This document shows, piece by piece, positions 1-5,286 of a stretch of 5,388 bases of DNA; the stretch's first letter is position 1, and each line of letters starts with the position of its first letter. The position numbers and the translations under genes are program-made. The stretch comes from Pseudomonadota bacterium (lineage in GTDB: Bacteria > Pseudomonadota > Gammaproteobacteria > Competibacterales > Competibacteraceae): assembly GCA_018262135.1 (NCBI GenBank), contig JAGTSD010000167.1, positions 1 to 5,388 on the forward strand. Reading direction: 5' to 3'. The notes under the pieces were generated by a model that saw only the letters and a list, made by a program, of their open reading frames with translations, did no database searches and was not told the origin of the DNA.

Positions 1-2
1 CG

Positions 3-824
3 CCCTTGCACCAGCCCCACAACCTCAAACCGATTCGGTTGTTGTTAGCCAACCAACCGCAGTTGCCGCAGGTGGCCTGCTTCGACACGGCTTTCCATCG
101 CGGCCAGCCGGAGGTGGCCCAGGCGTTCGCCCTGCCGCCCGAGATCACCGACCGCGGCGTGCGCCGCTACGGTTTCCATGGTCTGTCCTACGAATACATC
201 GCCTCCGTCCTGCCCCAGGTCGACCCCCGCGCGGCGCAAGGGCGCACCGTGGTGCTGCATCTGGGCAACGGCGCCAGTATGTGCGCCATCCACAACGGTA
301 AAAGCATGGCCAGCACCATGGGCTTCACCGCCATGGACGGACTGCCGATGGGCAGCGGCAGTCTCGACCCCGGCGTCGTCCTCTATCTCATGGACGAACT
401 GAAGATGGACGCCCGCGCCATCGAAAAGCTGCTCTACCAGCAGTCGGGCCTGCTCGGCGTCTCCGGCGTGTCCGGCGACATGCGCACCCTGCTTGACTCC
501 AGCGAGCCCAAGGCAAAATTCGCGGTTGAATTGTTTGTTTACCGTATTGGCCGCGAACTGGGCTCGCTCGCCGCCGCCCTGGGCGGACTCGACGCGTTGG
601 TGTTCACGGGCGGCATCGGCGAACACGCGGTGCCGATAAGGGAGCGGGTCTGCCGCGCCGCCGCCTGGCTCGGGGTGGAACTCGACCCCGCCGCCAACGC
701 GGCCGATGGTCCCCGCATCAGCACGGCGGGCAGCCGGGTTGCGGCCTGGGTCATTCCGACCAACGAAGAACTGATGATCGCCCGACATACCCGGACGCGG
801 GTGGCGACCGGCGCGGCGCGCTGA
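3..824 (+). CDS. ackA: Acetate kinase, C-terminal two thirds (5' end outside window)
   Basis: Acetate kinase interconverts acetate + ATP and acetyl phosphate + ADP in the cytoplasm, usually paired with phosphotransacetylase. The reading frame is open from the window edge. Against the usual ~400 residues about 120-130 N-terminal residues are missing, so the TTG at 6 is not a real start. Recognisable family motifs run in order: FDTAFH (from 81, with the conserved Asp), RRYGFHG, the phosphate-binding HLGNGAS (from 258), [10 protein letters not shown] (Asp/Arg pair near 477-485), GGIGEH (from 609) and PTNEEL (from 756, with the metal-binding Glu). The odd point is at 348-371: the family usually reads MG(T/S)RxG(x)(L/I)DPG, and here it reads MGSGSLDPG, two residues shorter and without the arginine equivalent to the catalytic Arg241 of the Methanosarcina thermophila enzyme. 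Family assignment is firm; full activity is doubtful. An acetate/propionate kinase homologue with other specificity is possible. Confidence 0.95.
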   Translation, partial: PLHQPHNLKPIRLLLANQPQLPQVACFDTAFHRGQPEVAQAFALPPEITDRGVRRYGFHGLSYEYIASVLPQVDPRAAQGRTVVLHLGNGASMCAIHNGKSMASTMGFTAMDGLPMGSGSLDPGVVLYLMDELKMDARAIEKLLYQQSGLLGVSGVSGDMRTLLDSSEPKAKFAVELFVYRIGRELGSLAAALGGLDALVFTGGIGEHAVPIRERVCRAAAWLGVELDPAANAADGPRISTAGSRVAAWVIPTNEELMIARHTRTRVATGAAR

Positions 825-841
825 CCCGTGCTGCGTTCAGG

Positions 842-867
842 TTGGAAGGTCGTTTGTCAGCTATAAT
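842..867 (+). promoter_or_regulatory. Putative sigma70-type promoter upstream of the first secreted-protein gene
   Basis: A perfect TATAAT lies at 862-867, just after ackA ends. The best upstream match to a -35 box is TTGGAA at 842-847, but the spacer is only 14 bp instead of about 17, so the -35 assignment is weak. Transcription would begin near 874 and run through the hairpin-rich leader into the gene at 1061. The call rests on the -10 box and the non-coding context. Confidence 0.4.
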
Positions 868-870
868 TTC

Positions 871-1016
871 CGACCGTGCAATCCGCACCGCGGGGTCGTG
901 ATAGCCCCATGATTGTTTGACGGGTGTCGAGGAACGACACTCGCCGGAGGAGTGGGAACAGCCGCCACAGTCGGTGGAATACTCCTTACATTCCTGACGG
1001 CGGCAATGGAATTGCC
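871..1016 (+). promoter_or_regulatory. Structured 5' leader with consecutive hairpins
   Basis: This stretch between ackA and the next gene holds no convincing ORF but has several inverted repeats in a row. They are CGACC/GGTCG (871-875 with 894-898) enclosing GTGC/GCAC (876-879 with 885-888); a 9-bp stem with one G-U pair, 921-929 with 935-943, loop AGGAA; AGGAGT/ACTCCT (948-953 with 981-986) enclosing CCAC/GTGG (965-968 with 974-977); and GGCAAT/ATTGCC (1002-1007 with 1011-1016), loop GGA. The last hairpin ends about 30 nt before the Shine-Dalgarno sequence. It could be a regulatory or stabilising leader for the gene at 1061, or contain a small RNA. No known riboswitch class is recognised. 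Confidence 0.45.
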
Positions 1017-1047
1017 ACAGATCCCAAAAATGACCCTGATTCGCAAT

Positions 1048-1054
1048 CGAGGAG
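1048..1054 (+). promoter_or_regulatory. Ribosome binding site that selects the ATG at 1061
   Basis: CGAGGAG ends six bases before the ATG at 1061. The in-frame ATG at 1055 directly abuts this motif, leaving no spacer, so the second ATG is the better start. Confidence 0.7.
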
Positions 1055-1060
1055 ATGAAG

Positions 1061-1573
1061 ATGAAATTCTTACGCCTTTGCAGTACTGCCCTGGCGTTGT
1101 TGTTAGGCGCCGCGATCGCTCACGCGCAGGGATTTGAGCAGAAGACCTTTCCGGCCGGTTACGGCAAACCGGAATTGAAGTATCACCTGCTTGTGCCGGA
1201 CGGTGTCACCATCACCAATAAGAAAGGCGAAGTGTACAAAGCTGGCGAGGTCGTATTGGTGCCCGGCGCCAACGTCACGATCCTGGAATCGGCTTACGTC
1301 AAGGAGCAGATGAAGGACACCGCGTTTAAATCCAGCTTTGTCAACGAGACACAATATGTCGGCGTGCCTGAGGAAAGGGCGCGGGATTACGCGATCGTTT
1401 CGGTGAAGGTTCCCGAAGGCGTAACCGTTCAAGGTCCTGGCAAGACCATCAAGGGCCCGTCGTCGGTGACGCTGATGGTCACGAAGGCGAAAATGGATGC
1501 AACGCCCGATACTGCTCCCGCCGACACGTGGAACGCTGCGGGCGGCTGGGGCGGGCGCAGTTGGCAACCATAA
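1061..1573 (+). CDS. Exported protein of unknown function with an internal repeat
   Basis: The product is 170 residues and the family is not recognised. The N-terminus is a clear Sec signal peptide: MKF-LR, a hydrophobic stretch of Ala/Leu over residues 8-20, and an AHA-Q type cleavage site near residue 22, giving a periplasmic or secreted protein of about 148 residues. The mature part contains two similar beta-rich segments, residues 43-67 and 115-140. Each has VP(D/E)GVT(I/V), then a Gly/Lys-rich turn, then a short run of valines and leucines, which suggests an internal duplication. The C-terminus is a Gly/Trp-rich tail (residues 158-170). There are no cysteines in the mature protein and no visible catalytic motif. 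The start at 1061 is chosen on ribosome-binding-site spacing. The gene lies behind a putative promoter and structured leader, and its partner downstream is also exported, so a shared envelope role is an inference. Confidence 0.8.
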   Translation: MKFLRLCSTALALLLGAAIAHAQGFEQKTFPAGYGKPELKYHLLVPDGVTITNKKGEVYKAGEVVLVPGANVTILESAYVKEQMKDTAFKSSFVNETQYVGVPEERARDYAIVSVKVPEGVTVQGPGKTIKGPSSVTLMVTKAKMDATPDTAPADTWNAAGGWGGRSWQP

Positions 1574-1614
1574 TACCAATTGTCTGCCAGTTGTATTTCT
1601 AGCGATGAAACAAG

Positions 1615-1654
1615 CCCGGTCGGGTTAACGTGTAAGCGGTATAACCCGACTGGG
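1615..1654 (+). terminator. Long inverted repeat between the two secreted-protein genes
   Basis: A 13-bp stem pairs 1615-1627 (CCCGGTCGGGTTA) with 1642-1654 (TAACCCGACTGGG). It contains a single G-U pair and has a 14-nt loop. No U-run follows on the + strand (the next bases are ATTCCC), so it is not a textbook intrinsic terminator. It may act as an attenuator, a Rho-linked or mRNA-stabilising hairpin, or a protein-binding palindrome upstream of the gene at 1691. Confidence 0.5.
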
Positions 1655-1677
1655 ATTCCCTTGTGTATCCTTAAGAC

Positions 1678-1682
1678 GAGGA
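1678..1682 (+). promoter_or_regulatory. Ribosome binding site for the gene at 1691
   Basis: GAGGA lies eight bases before the first of two adjacent ATG codons (1691 and 1694). This supports a start here rather than at the TTG at 1580, which would read through the 1615-1654 inverted repeat and bury the signal peptide behind 37 extra residues. Confidence 0.65.
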
Positions 1683-1690
1683 AAAATCTG

Positions 1691-2143
1691 ATGATGAATG
1701 TTCGCAAAATGGCCGGTCCAGCCTTGTTGGCCACCACGCTTTTAGTGGGCGGTCTGGCGCTGGCGGCGGATGCCAAGAAGCCGTCCGGGACGGTCGTGAT
1801 CGACGAGACGCAGTTCGCGTTCATTGTGGGCGGCAGCGCCGGCGGCGGCAAGCTGACGTTCCAGGGCAAGGAATATCCCTTCAAGATCGGCGGCCTGACG
1901 GTGGGCGCCAACGTCGGGATTTCGAAGATGAGCGCCGCGGGCGAGGTCTATGATCTGAAAAATATCTCGAAATTCCCTGGTACCTACACCAAGCTGGATG
2001 TCGGTATCGCGCTGGGTGGTGGCGTGGGCGGGTTGCAGCTCAAGAATGAGAACGGCGTGATCATGCGCCTGGAATCGCGAACCCAGGGCTTGCAGTTGAA
2101 CGTGGGATCGGCCAGCGGCATCAAGGTCACGATGGAAAAGTAA
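1691..2143 (+). CDS. Exported glycine-rich beta-type protein, conserved but uncharacterised
   Basis: The product is 150 residues. Residues 1-26 form a signal peptide: positive MMNVRK, a hydrophobic core ALLATTLLVGGLALA, and cleavage near ALA-ADA. The mature protein (about 124 residues) has no cysteine and no membrane segment. It is rich in glycine and alternating hydrophobics: IVGGSAGGGKL (residues 45-55), YPFKIGGLTVGANVGISKM, a central AGEVYDLKNISKFPGTYTK, IALGGGVGGLQLKNENGV and RTQGLQLNVGSASGIKV. This looks like an all-beta domain, with the EVY(D/N)LK..(K/D)FPGTY stretch as its most distinctive part. I recall similar uncharacterised proteobacterial proteins but cannot name a family with confidence. 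A lipid- or membrane-associated periplasmic role is possible. The gene follows another secreted-protein gene after 117 bases and precedes fabI by 80. Inverted repeats sit on both sides. Confidence 0.8.
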   Translation: MMNVRKMAGPALLATTLLVGGLALAADAKKPSGTVVIDETQFAFIVGGSAGGGKLTFQGKEYPFKIGGLTVGANVGISKMSAAGEVYDLKNISKFPGTYTKLDVGIALGGGVGGLQLKNENGVIMRLESRTQGLQLNVGSASGIKVTMEK

Positions 2144-2156
2144 ACTTGCTGCCGGA

Positions 2157-2192
2157 CAGGGTTCGCCTCGCCAATGCGTAGGGTGAACCCTG
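2157..2192 (+). terminator. Inverted repeat between the second secreted-protein gene and fabI
   Basis: An 11-bp stem pairs 2157-2167 (CAGGGTTCGCC) with 2182-2192 (GGTGAACCCTG), with one G-U pair and a 14-nt loop. It begins 13 bases after the upstream stop codon, a usual terminator position, but lacks a following U-run. It resembles the 1615-1654 element in design (long stem, one G-U, 14-nt loop) but not in sequence. It could end or attenuate the upstream transcript, or modulate read-through into fabI. Confidence 0.5.
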
Positions 2193-2223
2193 CCAACACC
2201 CATCCAATCAGGAGAACCGTATC

Positions 2224-3006
2224 ATGGCCGTTCAAGTCCCCCGTCCCCCGCTCAAGGGCAAGAAGGCGCTGGTCGCCGGCATCGCCAACGAGCATTCCAT
2301 CGCCTACGGCTGCGCCAAGGCGTTTCGCGAACTGGAAGCCGACTTGGCCATCACCTATCTCAACGAGAAGTCGAAACCCTACGTCGAGCCGCTGGCGAAA
2401 GCCCTGGAAGCGCCGATCTTCATGCCGCTCGATGTCAGCCAGCCGGGTCAACTCGAAGCACTGTTCGAAACGATTACGAAACAATGGGGCCGGCTCGACA
2501 TCCTGGTCCATTCCATCGCCTTCGCGCCCAAGGAGGACTTGCAGGGCGGCTTGCTCGACTGTTCGGCAGAAGGGTTCGCCAAGGCGATGGATATTTCCTG
2601 TCACTCCTTCATCCGCATGGCCAAGCTGGCCGCGCCGTTGATGACCGAAGGCGGCACGATGTTCGCCATGAGCTACCTGGGTGCCAACGAGGTCGCGCCG
2701 AACTACAACGTGATGGGGCCGGTGAAAGCCGCGCTGGAATCCTCCTGCCGCTATCTCGCTTACGAACTGGGCCGGCAGGGCATCCGGGTCCACGCCATCT
2801 CGCCGGGGCCGCTCAAGACCCGGGCAGCTTCCGGGCTCAAGGACTTCGATCTGCTGCTCAACGAGGCGGTGCAACGGGCGCCGCTCGGGGAACTGGTGGA
2901 CATCATGGACGTCGGCTTCACCTGCGCTTTCCTGGCCACCCCCTACGCCCGCCGCCTGACCGGCAGCACGATTTATGTGGATGGCGGGGTCAACATCATG
3001 GCCTAG
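2224..3006 (+). CDS. fabI: Enoyl-[acyl-carrier-protein] reductase (NADH), FabI type
   Basis: FabI reduces trans-2-enoyl-ACP to acyl-ACP with NADH, the final step of each cycle of type II fatty acid synthesis in the cytoplasm. The product is 260 residues, matching the usual ~260, and is complete. It has the SDR-type Rossmann nucleotide site VAGIANEHSIA (residues 17-27), LDV with Asp70, and the FabI active site S-Y-L-G...N-Y-N-V-M-G..K with Tyr151, Tyr161 and Lys168 (equivalents of E. coli Tyr146, Tyr156 and Lys163). SPGPLKTRAASG (193-204) forms the substrate-binding loop, and the C-terminal VDGG motif is present. In the HSI(G)FAP stretch, Ala99 replaces the Gly93 of E. coli FabI, a site where changes reduce triclosan sensitivity; alanine occurs naturally in other FabI proteins. 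The start is backed by AGGAG at 2210-2214, nine bases before the ATG. ackA proximity is known in other proteobacteria, though two genes intervene here. Confidence 0.97.
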   Translation: MAVQVPRPPLKGKKALVAGIANEHSIAYGCAKAFRELEADLAITYLNEKSKPYVEPLAKALEAPIFMPLDVSQPGQLEALFETITKQWGRLDILVHSIAFAPKEDLQGGLLDCSAEGFAKAMDISCHSFIRMAKLAAPLMTEGGTMFAMSYLGANEVAPNYNVMGPVKAALESSCRYLAYELGRQGIRVHAISPGPLKTRAASGLKDFDLLLNEAVQRAPLGELVDIMDVGFTCAFLATPYARRLTGSTIYVDGGVNIMA

Positions 3007-3017
3007 CGGTTTTTGTC

Positions 3018-3068
3018 CACGGAAGACACGGAAAGCACGGAAAGCACGGACACGGAAGGCATGGAAAA
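3018..3068 (+). repeat. Degenerate 9-bp tandem repeat, consensus CACGGAAAG
   Basis: Six head-to-tail units start just after fabI: CACGGAAGA (3018), CACGGAAAG (3027), CACGGAAAG (3036), a shortened CACGGA (3045), CACGGAAGG (3051) and CATGGAAAA (3060). One unit has lost three bases. The array lies in non-coding sequence. Although it can be translated as a His-Gly-Lys repeat in another frame, that frame overlaps fabI and is not supported as a gene. Similar repeats are found between genes in several proteobacterial genomes; their function is unknown. Copy number is probably variable between strains. Confidence 0.85.
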
Positions 3069-3125
3069 TGAGGAATGAAATACCAGTACGGCCCGGTTGG
3101 CTGAGGACAGTTCGCCTCTTGGTTA

Positions 3126-3148
3126 CCCGTCGCCAGGCGCGTTACGGG
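3126..3148 (+). other. Small inverted repeat upstream of the coiled-coil gene
   Basis: CCCGT (3126-3130) pairs with ACGGG (3144-3148), and an inner CGC/GCG stem (3131-3133 with 3137-3139) is separated by a four-base bulge. It sits about 45 bases before the next start codon. A binding site or mRNA hairpin is possible. Apart from this and the tandem repeat, nothing else was seen between 3007 and 3192, and no convincing promoter. Confidence 0.25.
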
Positions 3149-3192
3149 AGCATTGATGCACAGCGGTTTATCCACGTCGCGGGAGAAAAATC

Positions 3193-4233
3193 ATGGCGTT
3201 TCGTTTTCTGCAATCCATTTTTTCCGGCGCCAGCCAACCCGGCAAATTCGACAAGGAGTTGATGCTGAGAGGCATCGAACGGGTGGTGGACGGCACCGAT
3301 ACCCGCCTGCGGGCGGTGAGCCACTACCAGCGCAAGCTGTGGGACCCGGTGGAGCGAGCCATTGATTTCGTGGTGAACTTCGTCAACGCCCTGCCGCCCG
3401 CCGTCGTGGCCGACCGGCAGGGTTATATGACCGATCCCCGGTTGCGCGCCCTGTTTGCCTCCCCGGAGACGTTGCGGGAAGTGTTGAGCTTCAGCGACGG
3501 CACCCGCAACTACCTGAAACAAGCGCCCGATCCCTTGCCGGCGGAACTGTTCGCCGGACTCGGCGCGGTCCGGGTCGAGAAGAACGTGCTCGGCATCGAG
3601 ATGGATGGCGAAATCCTCCGGCGGGACGTGCCGCAAGTCGCTGTCAACTTCCGCGACCACCGGCTGGTGTTCCTGAACGACAACGAGCAGGCCACCCGCC
3701 GGGAACTGATGCGGCGCGCGGCTGATTATCTGATCGCAACCGCCTTGCAGGGCCTGCTCGCCGACCGGGTCGAAAAAACCCAACTGGAACAGCAACAGCG
3801 CAAGCTGCTCCAGCAAAAGGCCAATCTGCTGAAACAGGGCCAGGTTGGTTTGGAATCCTTGGCGGGACCGGCCCCTGCAGAACCGGTGGACTTGAACGCC
3901 CTCGAACGGCAGCTTCAGGACCTTGAAACCGAACTGAACCAACTGCGCGCGGATACCGCCACGCTCGATCAACATCTCGCCAAGGTCGCCACTACCCTGA
4001 GCGGGCCGGAACAATATCTGCAACTGGAATCGGTCACGCTCACCCTGGATCACACCAACACCAAGGTCACCGCCGACTCGGGGCGAGTCGCCAACTCGAT
4101 GACTTTCCAGGACATCGTGATGGGGAAAGACCGCCGGGTCACCGGGCTGTTCGTCCGGTTCCCCAGCAGCGAACTGCTGCCGCAGCCCGACTTCTTCAAG
4201 GAGGCCAATCGTTTGCTGTGCTCGACCCGATGA
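3193..4233 (+). CDS. Cytoplasmic coiled-coil protein of unknown function
   Basis: The product is 346 residues and no family is recognised. There is no signal peptide or membrane segment. Residues 1-110 look mostly helical (MLRGIERVVDG, RLRALFASPETLREVLSF). Residues 120-165 look like a small alpha/beta region (GAVRVEKNVLGIEMDGE, VAVNFRDHRLVFLND). A long helix with coiled-coil character runs from about 165 to 215 and is rich in Gln/Leu/Lys, followed by a Pro/Ala linker (223-232). A second heptad-like helix spans about 233-268, and a beta-type C-terminus (275-325) ends the protein. The ATG is preceded by GGGAG at 3181-3185, seven bases away. The next gene starts 56 bases downstream on the same strand, so co-transcription is likely. 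A structural, scaffold or assembly role would fit the coiled coils, but this is only an inference. Confidence 0.8.
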   Translation: MAFRFLQSIFSGASQPGKFDKELMLRGIERVVDGTDTRLRAVSHYQRKLWDPVERAIDFVVNFVNALPPAVVADRQGYMTDPRLRALFASPETLREVLSFSDGTRNYLKQAPDPLPAELFAGLGAVRVEKNVLGIEMDGEILRRDVPQVAVNFRDHRLVFLNDNEQATRRELMRRAADYLIATALQGLLADRVEKTQLEQQQRKLLQQKANLLKQGQVGLESLAGPAPAEPVDLNALERQLQDLETELNQLRADTATLDQHLAKVATTLSGPEQYLQLESVTLTLDHTNTKVTADSGRVANSMTFQDIVMGKDRRVTGLFVRFPSSELLPQPDFFKEANRLLCSTR

Positions 4234-4257
4234 GGGTTGCTGGAGTTTTTTCAACCC
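4234..4257 (+). other. Short hairpin right after the coiled-coil gene
   Basis: GGGTTG (4234-4239) pairs with CAACCC (4252-4257). The loop contains a run of six T, so the T-run is inside the loop rather than after the stem and this is a poor terminator. It may separate the two cistrons or be chance. Confidence 0.25.
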
Positions 4258-4277
4258 CGCTACGTAGAACCGTTTTC

Positions 4278-4283
4278 AGGAGG
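4278..4283 (+). promoter_or_regulatory. Consensus Shine-Dalgarno sequence for the gene at 4290
   Basis: A perfect AGGAGG ends six bases before the ATG at 4290. It is the strongest ribosome binding site in the window and rules out the in-frame upstream start at 4218, which would overlap the end of the preceding gene. High translation of this small protein relative to its neighbours is expected. Confidence 0.8.
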
Positions 4284-4289
4284 TTTCCC

Positions 4290-4742
4290 ATGAGCGAAAA
4301 AACCAGGCCGGCCACTGATCTGGCCGCCATCATCAAATCCCTGAAGAGTTACCTGCTGGAAAAAGGCCATCGCATCGAGCGTGGTCCGAGCTACGAGGGC
4401 CAAGGTAAGACCCCGGCCAGCGTGGCCGAGATGGTAAAGCGATACGAAGGGAGGGGTTATACCAAGTACATGCAGGTCGGCACTCCACCGATCTACGCGA
4501 TGCTGGCGCGTGGTCACCAGGAGGCGCACATCTTCCAGCCGCAGGACCCGCAGGTTCGTGAATGGCTGGAGGATGACCGGAAGGCCCTGAACGATCCGGC
4601 TGTCCGCGCCCACCTGCTCCAGAGCGCTGGCCTGAGCGAAAGCGAGCTGCCGGCCGCCCGCAAACCGCAAGTCTTCCGCGTCGCGGAGGTAGAAGGCGTG
4701 TTCGTCATCACCAACGAGGATGCCTCGCCGGAACGGCGGTGA
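4290..4742 (+). CDS. Small soluble protein of unknown function
   Basis: The product is 150 residues and no family is recognised. It is charged and soluble, with no signal peptide or membrane span. Visible parts are an N-terminal helix (LAAIIKSLKSYLLEKGHRIERG, residues 11-32), a basic middle (AEMVKRYEGRGYTKYMQVGTPP, about 46-67), and a helical region YAMLARGHQEAHIFQ followed by an acidic, tryptophan-containing REWLEDDRKAL. The C-terminal part is a LLQSAGLSESEL turn and a beta-type FRVAEVEGVFVITNED. There are no cysteines, so no metal-cysteine site. It lies 56 bases after the coiled-coil gene and before the channel-like membrane protein gene, with an overlapping GTGA (4739-4742) at its stop. 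It is probably the best-expressed member of this trio given its ribosome binding site. Confidence 0.8.
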   Translation: MSEKTRPATDLAAIIKSLKSYLLEKGHRIERGPSYEGQGKTPASVAEMVKRYEGRGYTKYMQVGTPPIYAMLARGHQEAHIFQPQDPQVREWLEDDRKALNDPAVRAHLLQSAGLSESELPAARKPQVFRVAEVEGVFVITNEDASPERR

Positions 4743-4800
4743 CGAGCACCGGGCGGAGGTCGGACCGGGAGAGATCTTCCGCTGGGATAGCCCCTCCTAC

Positions 4801-4816
4801 CCCAACTAATGTTGGG
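4801..4816 (+). other. Perfect short hairpin before the membrane-protein gene
   Basis: CCCAAC (4801-4806) and GTTGGG (4811-4816) form a perfect 6-bp stem with the 4-base loop TAAT, about 20 bases before the ATG at 4838. It could affect translation of the downstream gene or mark a processing site. No T-run follows. Confidence 0.35.
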
Positions 4817-4837
4817 CCCTGCCCCGGAATTCCCGCC

Positions 4838-5248
4838 ATGCTGATGAATCTCTTATTCGGCCTGTTGACCATGATTGCATGCTTGCTTTTGCAGTCCGTG
4901 TTGGTTATCGCCGCGATCCGGTATTACTGGCAGCATGAGCGCTCGCCGAACAATCCGTCGTTCTGGTCGAGCGGCGTGCTAATCACAGGCGTGATGCTGC
5001 TCCTGGTGATCGGCAACATGGCGCAAGTCGGCGTGTGGGCCCTGCTGTTTGTGCTGCTGGAAGAGTTTCAACAGTTCGGCGAAGCCTTCTACCATTCGGC
5101 CGTGAATTTCGCCACGCTGGCCAAACACAAGCTGCTCGGCCCGCTGGAAGCCATCAATGGCGCACTGATGATTGGTGTGTCCACTGCCGCGTTAATCTCC
5201 ATTTTTCAGCAGGTCATCCAGACGACGGCCGGGGCGCGGCGCCGGTGA
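4838..5248 (+). CDS. Small potassium-channel-like membrane protein lacking the selectivity filter
   Basis: The product is 136 residues. A first membrane helix spans about residues 4-27, a second about 46-74, then an amphipathic pore-helix-like segment EFQQFGEAFYHSAVNFATL (76-94), and a final helix EAINGALMIGVSTAALISIF (104-123). This order and the phrases AFYHSAVNF.TL and LLGPLEA.NG.LM.G.STA match small bacterial two-helix-plus-pore ion-channel proteins (the Ion_trans_2 type). In those, TTL is followed by the K+ filter GYGD and about eight more residues before (W/K)LLG. Here TL is followed only by AKHK (residues 95-98), so the filter is missing and the reading frame is intact. It is therefore unlikely to conduct K+ as such. 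The start is uncertain: ATG 4838 has a weak CGGAA upstream, ATG 4844 is possible, and a GTG at 4739 overlapping the previous stop would add 33 non-hydrophobic residues. Confidence 0.75.
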   Translation: MLMNLLFGLLTMIACLLLQSVLVIAAIRYYWQHERSPNNPSFWSSGVLITGVMLLLVIGNMAQVGVWALLFVLLEEFQQFGEAFYHSAVNFATLAKHKLLGPLEAINGALMIGVSTAALISIFQQVIQTTAGARRR

Positions 5249-5286
5249 GGGCGGCGATTGCGGCCATTGAGTGGGCGGTGGTTGTC

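Noticed and set aside
45..788. Long minus-strand open frame opposite ackA
   Set aside because: The sense strand encodes clear acetate kinase motifs. The antisense frame is open because of high GC at third codon positions and has no recognisable domain.
1984..2874. Long minus-strand open frame opposite fabI
   Set aside because: It spans the end of one real gene, an inverted repeat and most of fabI, which is strongly conserved on the + strand.
3018..3068. Possible CRISPR array
   Set aside because: Units are 9 bp with no spacers, so this is a simple tandem repeat.
2975..3262. Open frame through the 9-bp repeat, giving His-Gly-Lys or Arg-Lys repeats
   Set aside because: It begins inside fabI and ends inside the coiled-coil gene. 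The coding appearance comes from a 9-bp repeat being a multiple of three.
3142..4254. 370-codon minus-strand open frame opposite the coiled-coil gene
   Set aside because: The + strand frame has a good ribosome binding site, a better start and credible coiled-coil composition. The minus frame also runs past the stop of the neighbouring gene and has Gln/His/Gly-rich shadow-like composition.
4826..4833. Palindrome GGAATTCC before the membrane-protein gene
   Set aside because: It is too short to be more than chance and has no partner copy in the window.
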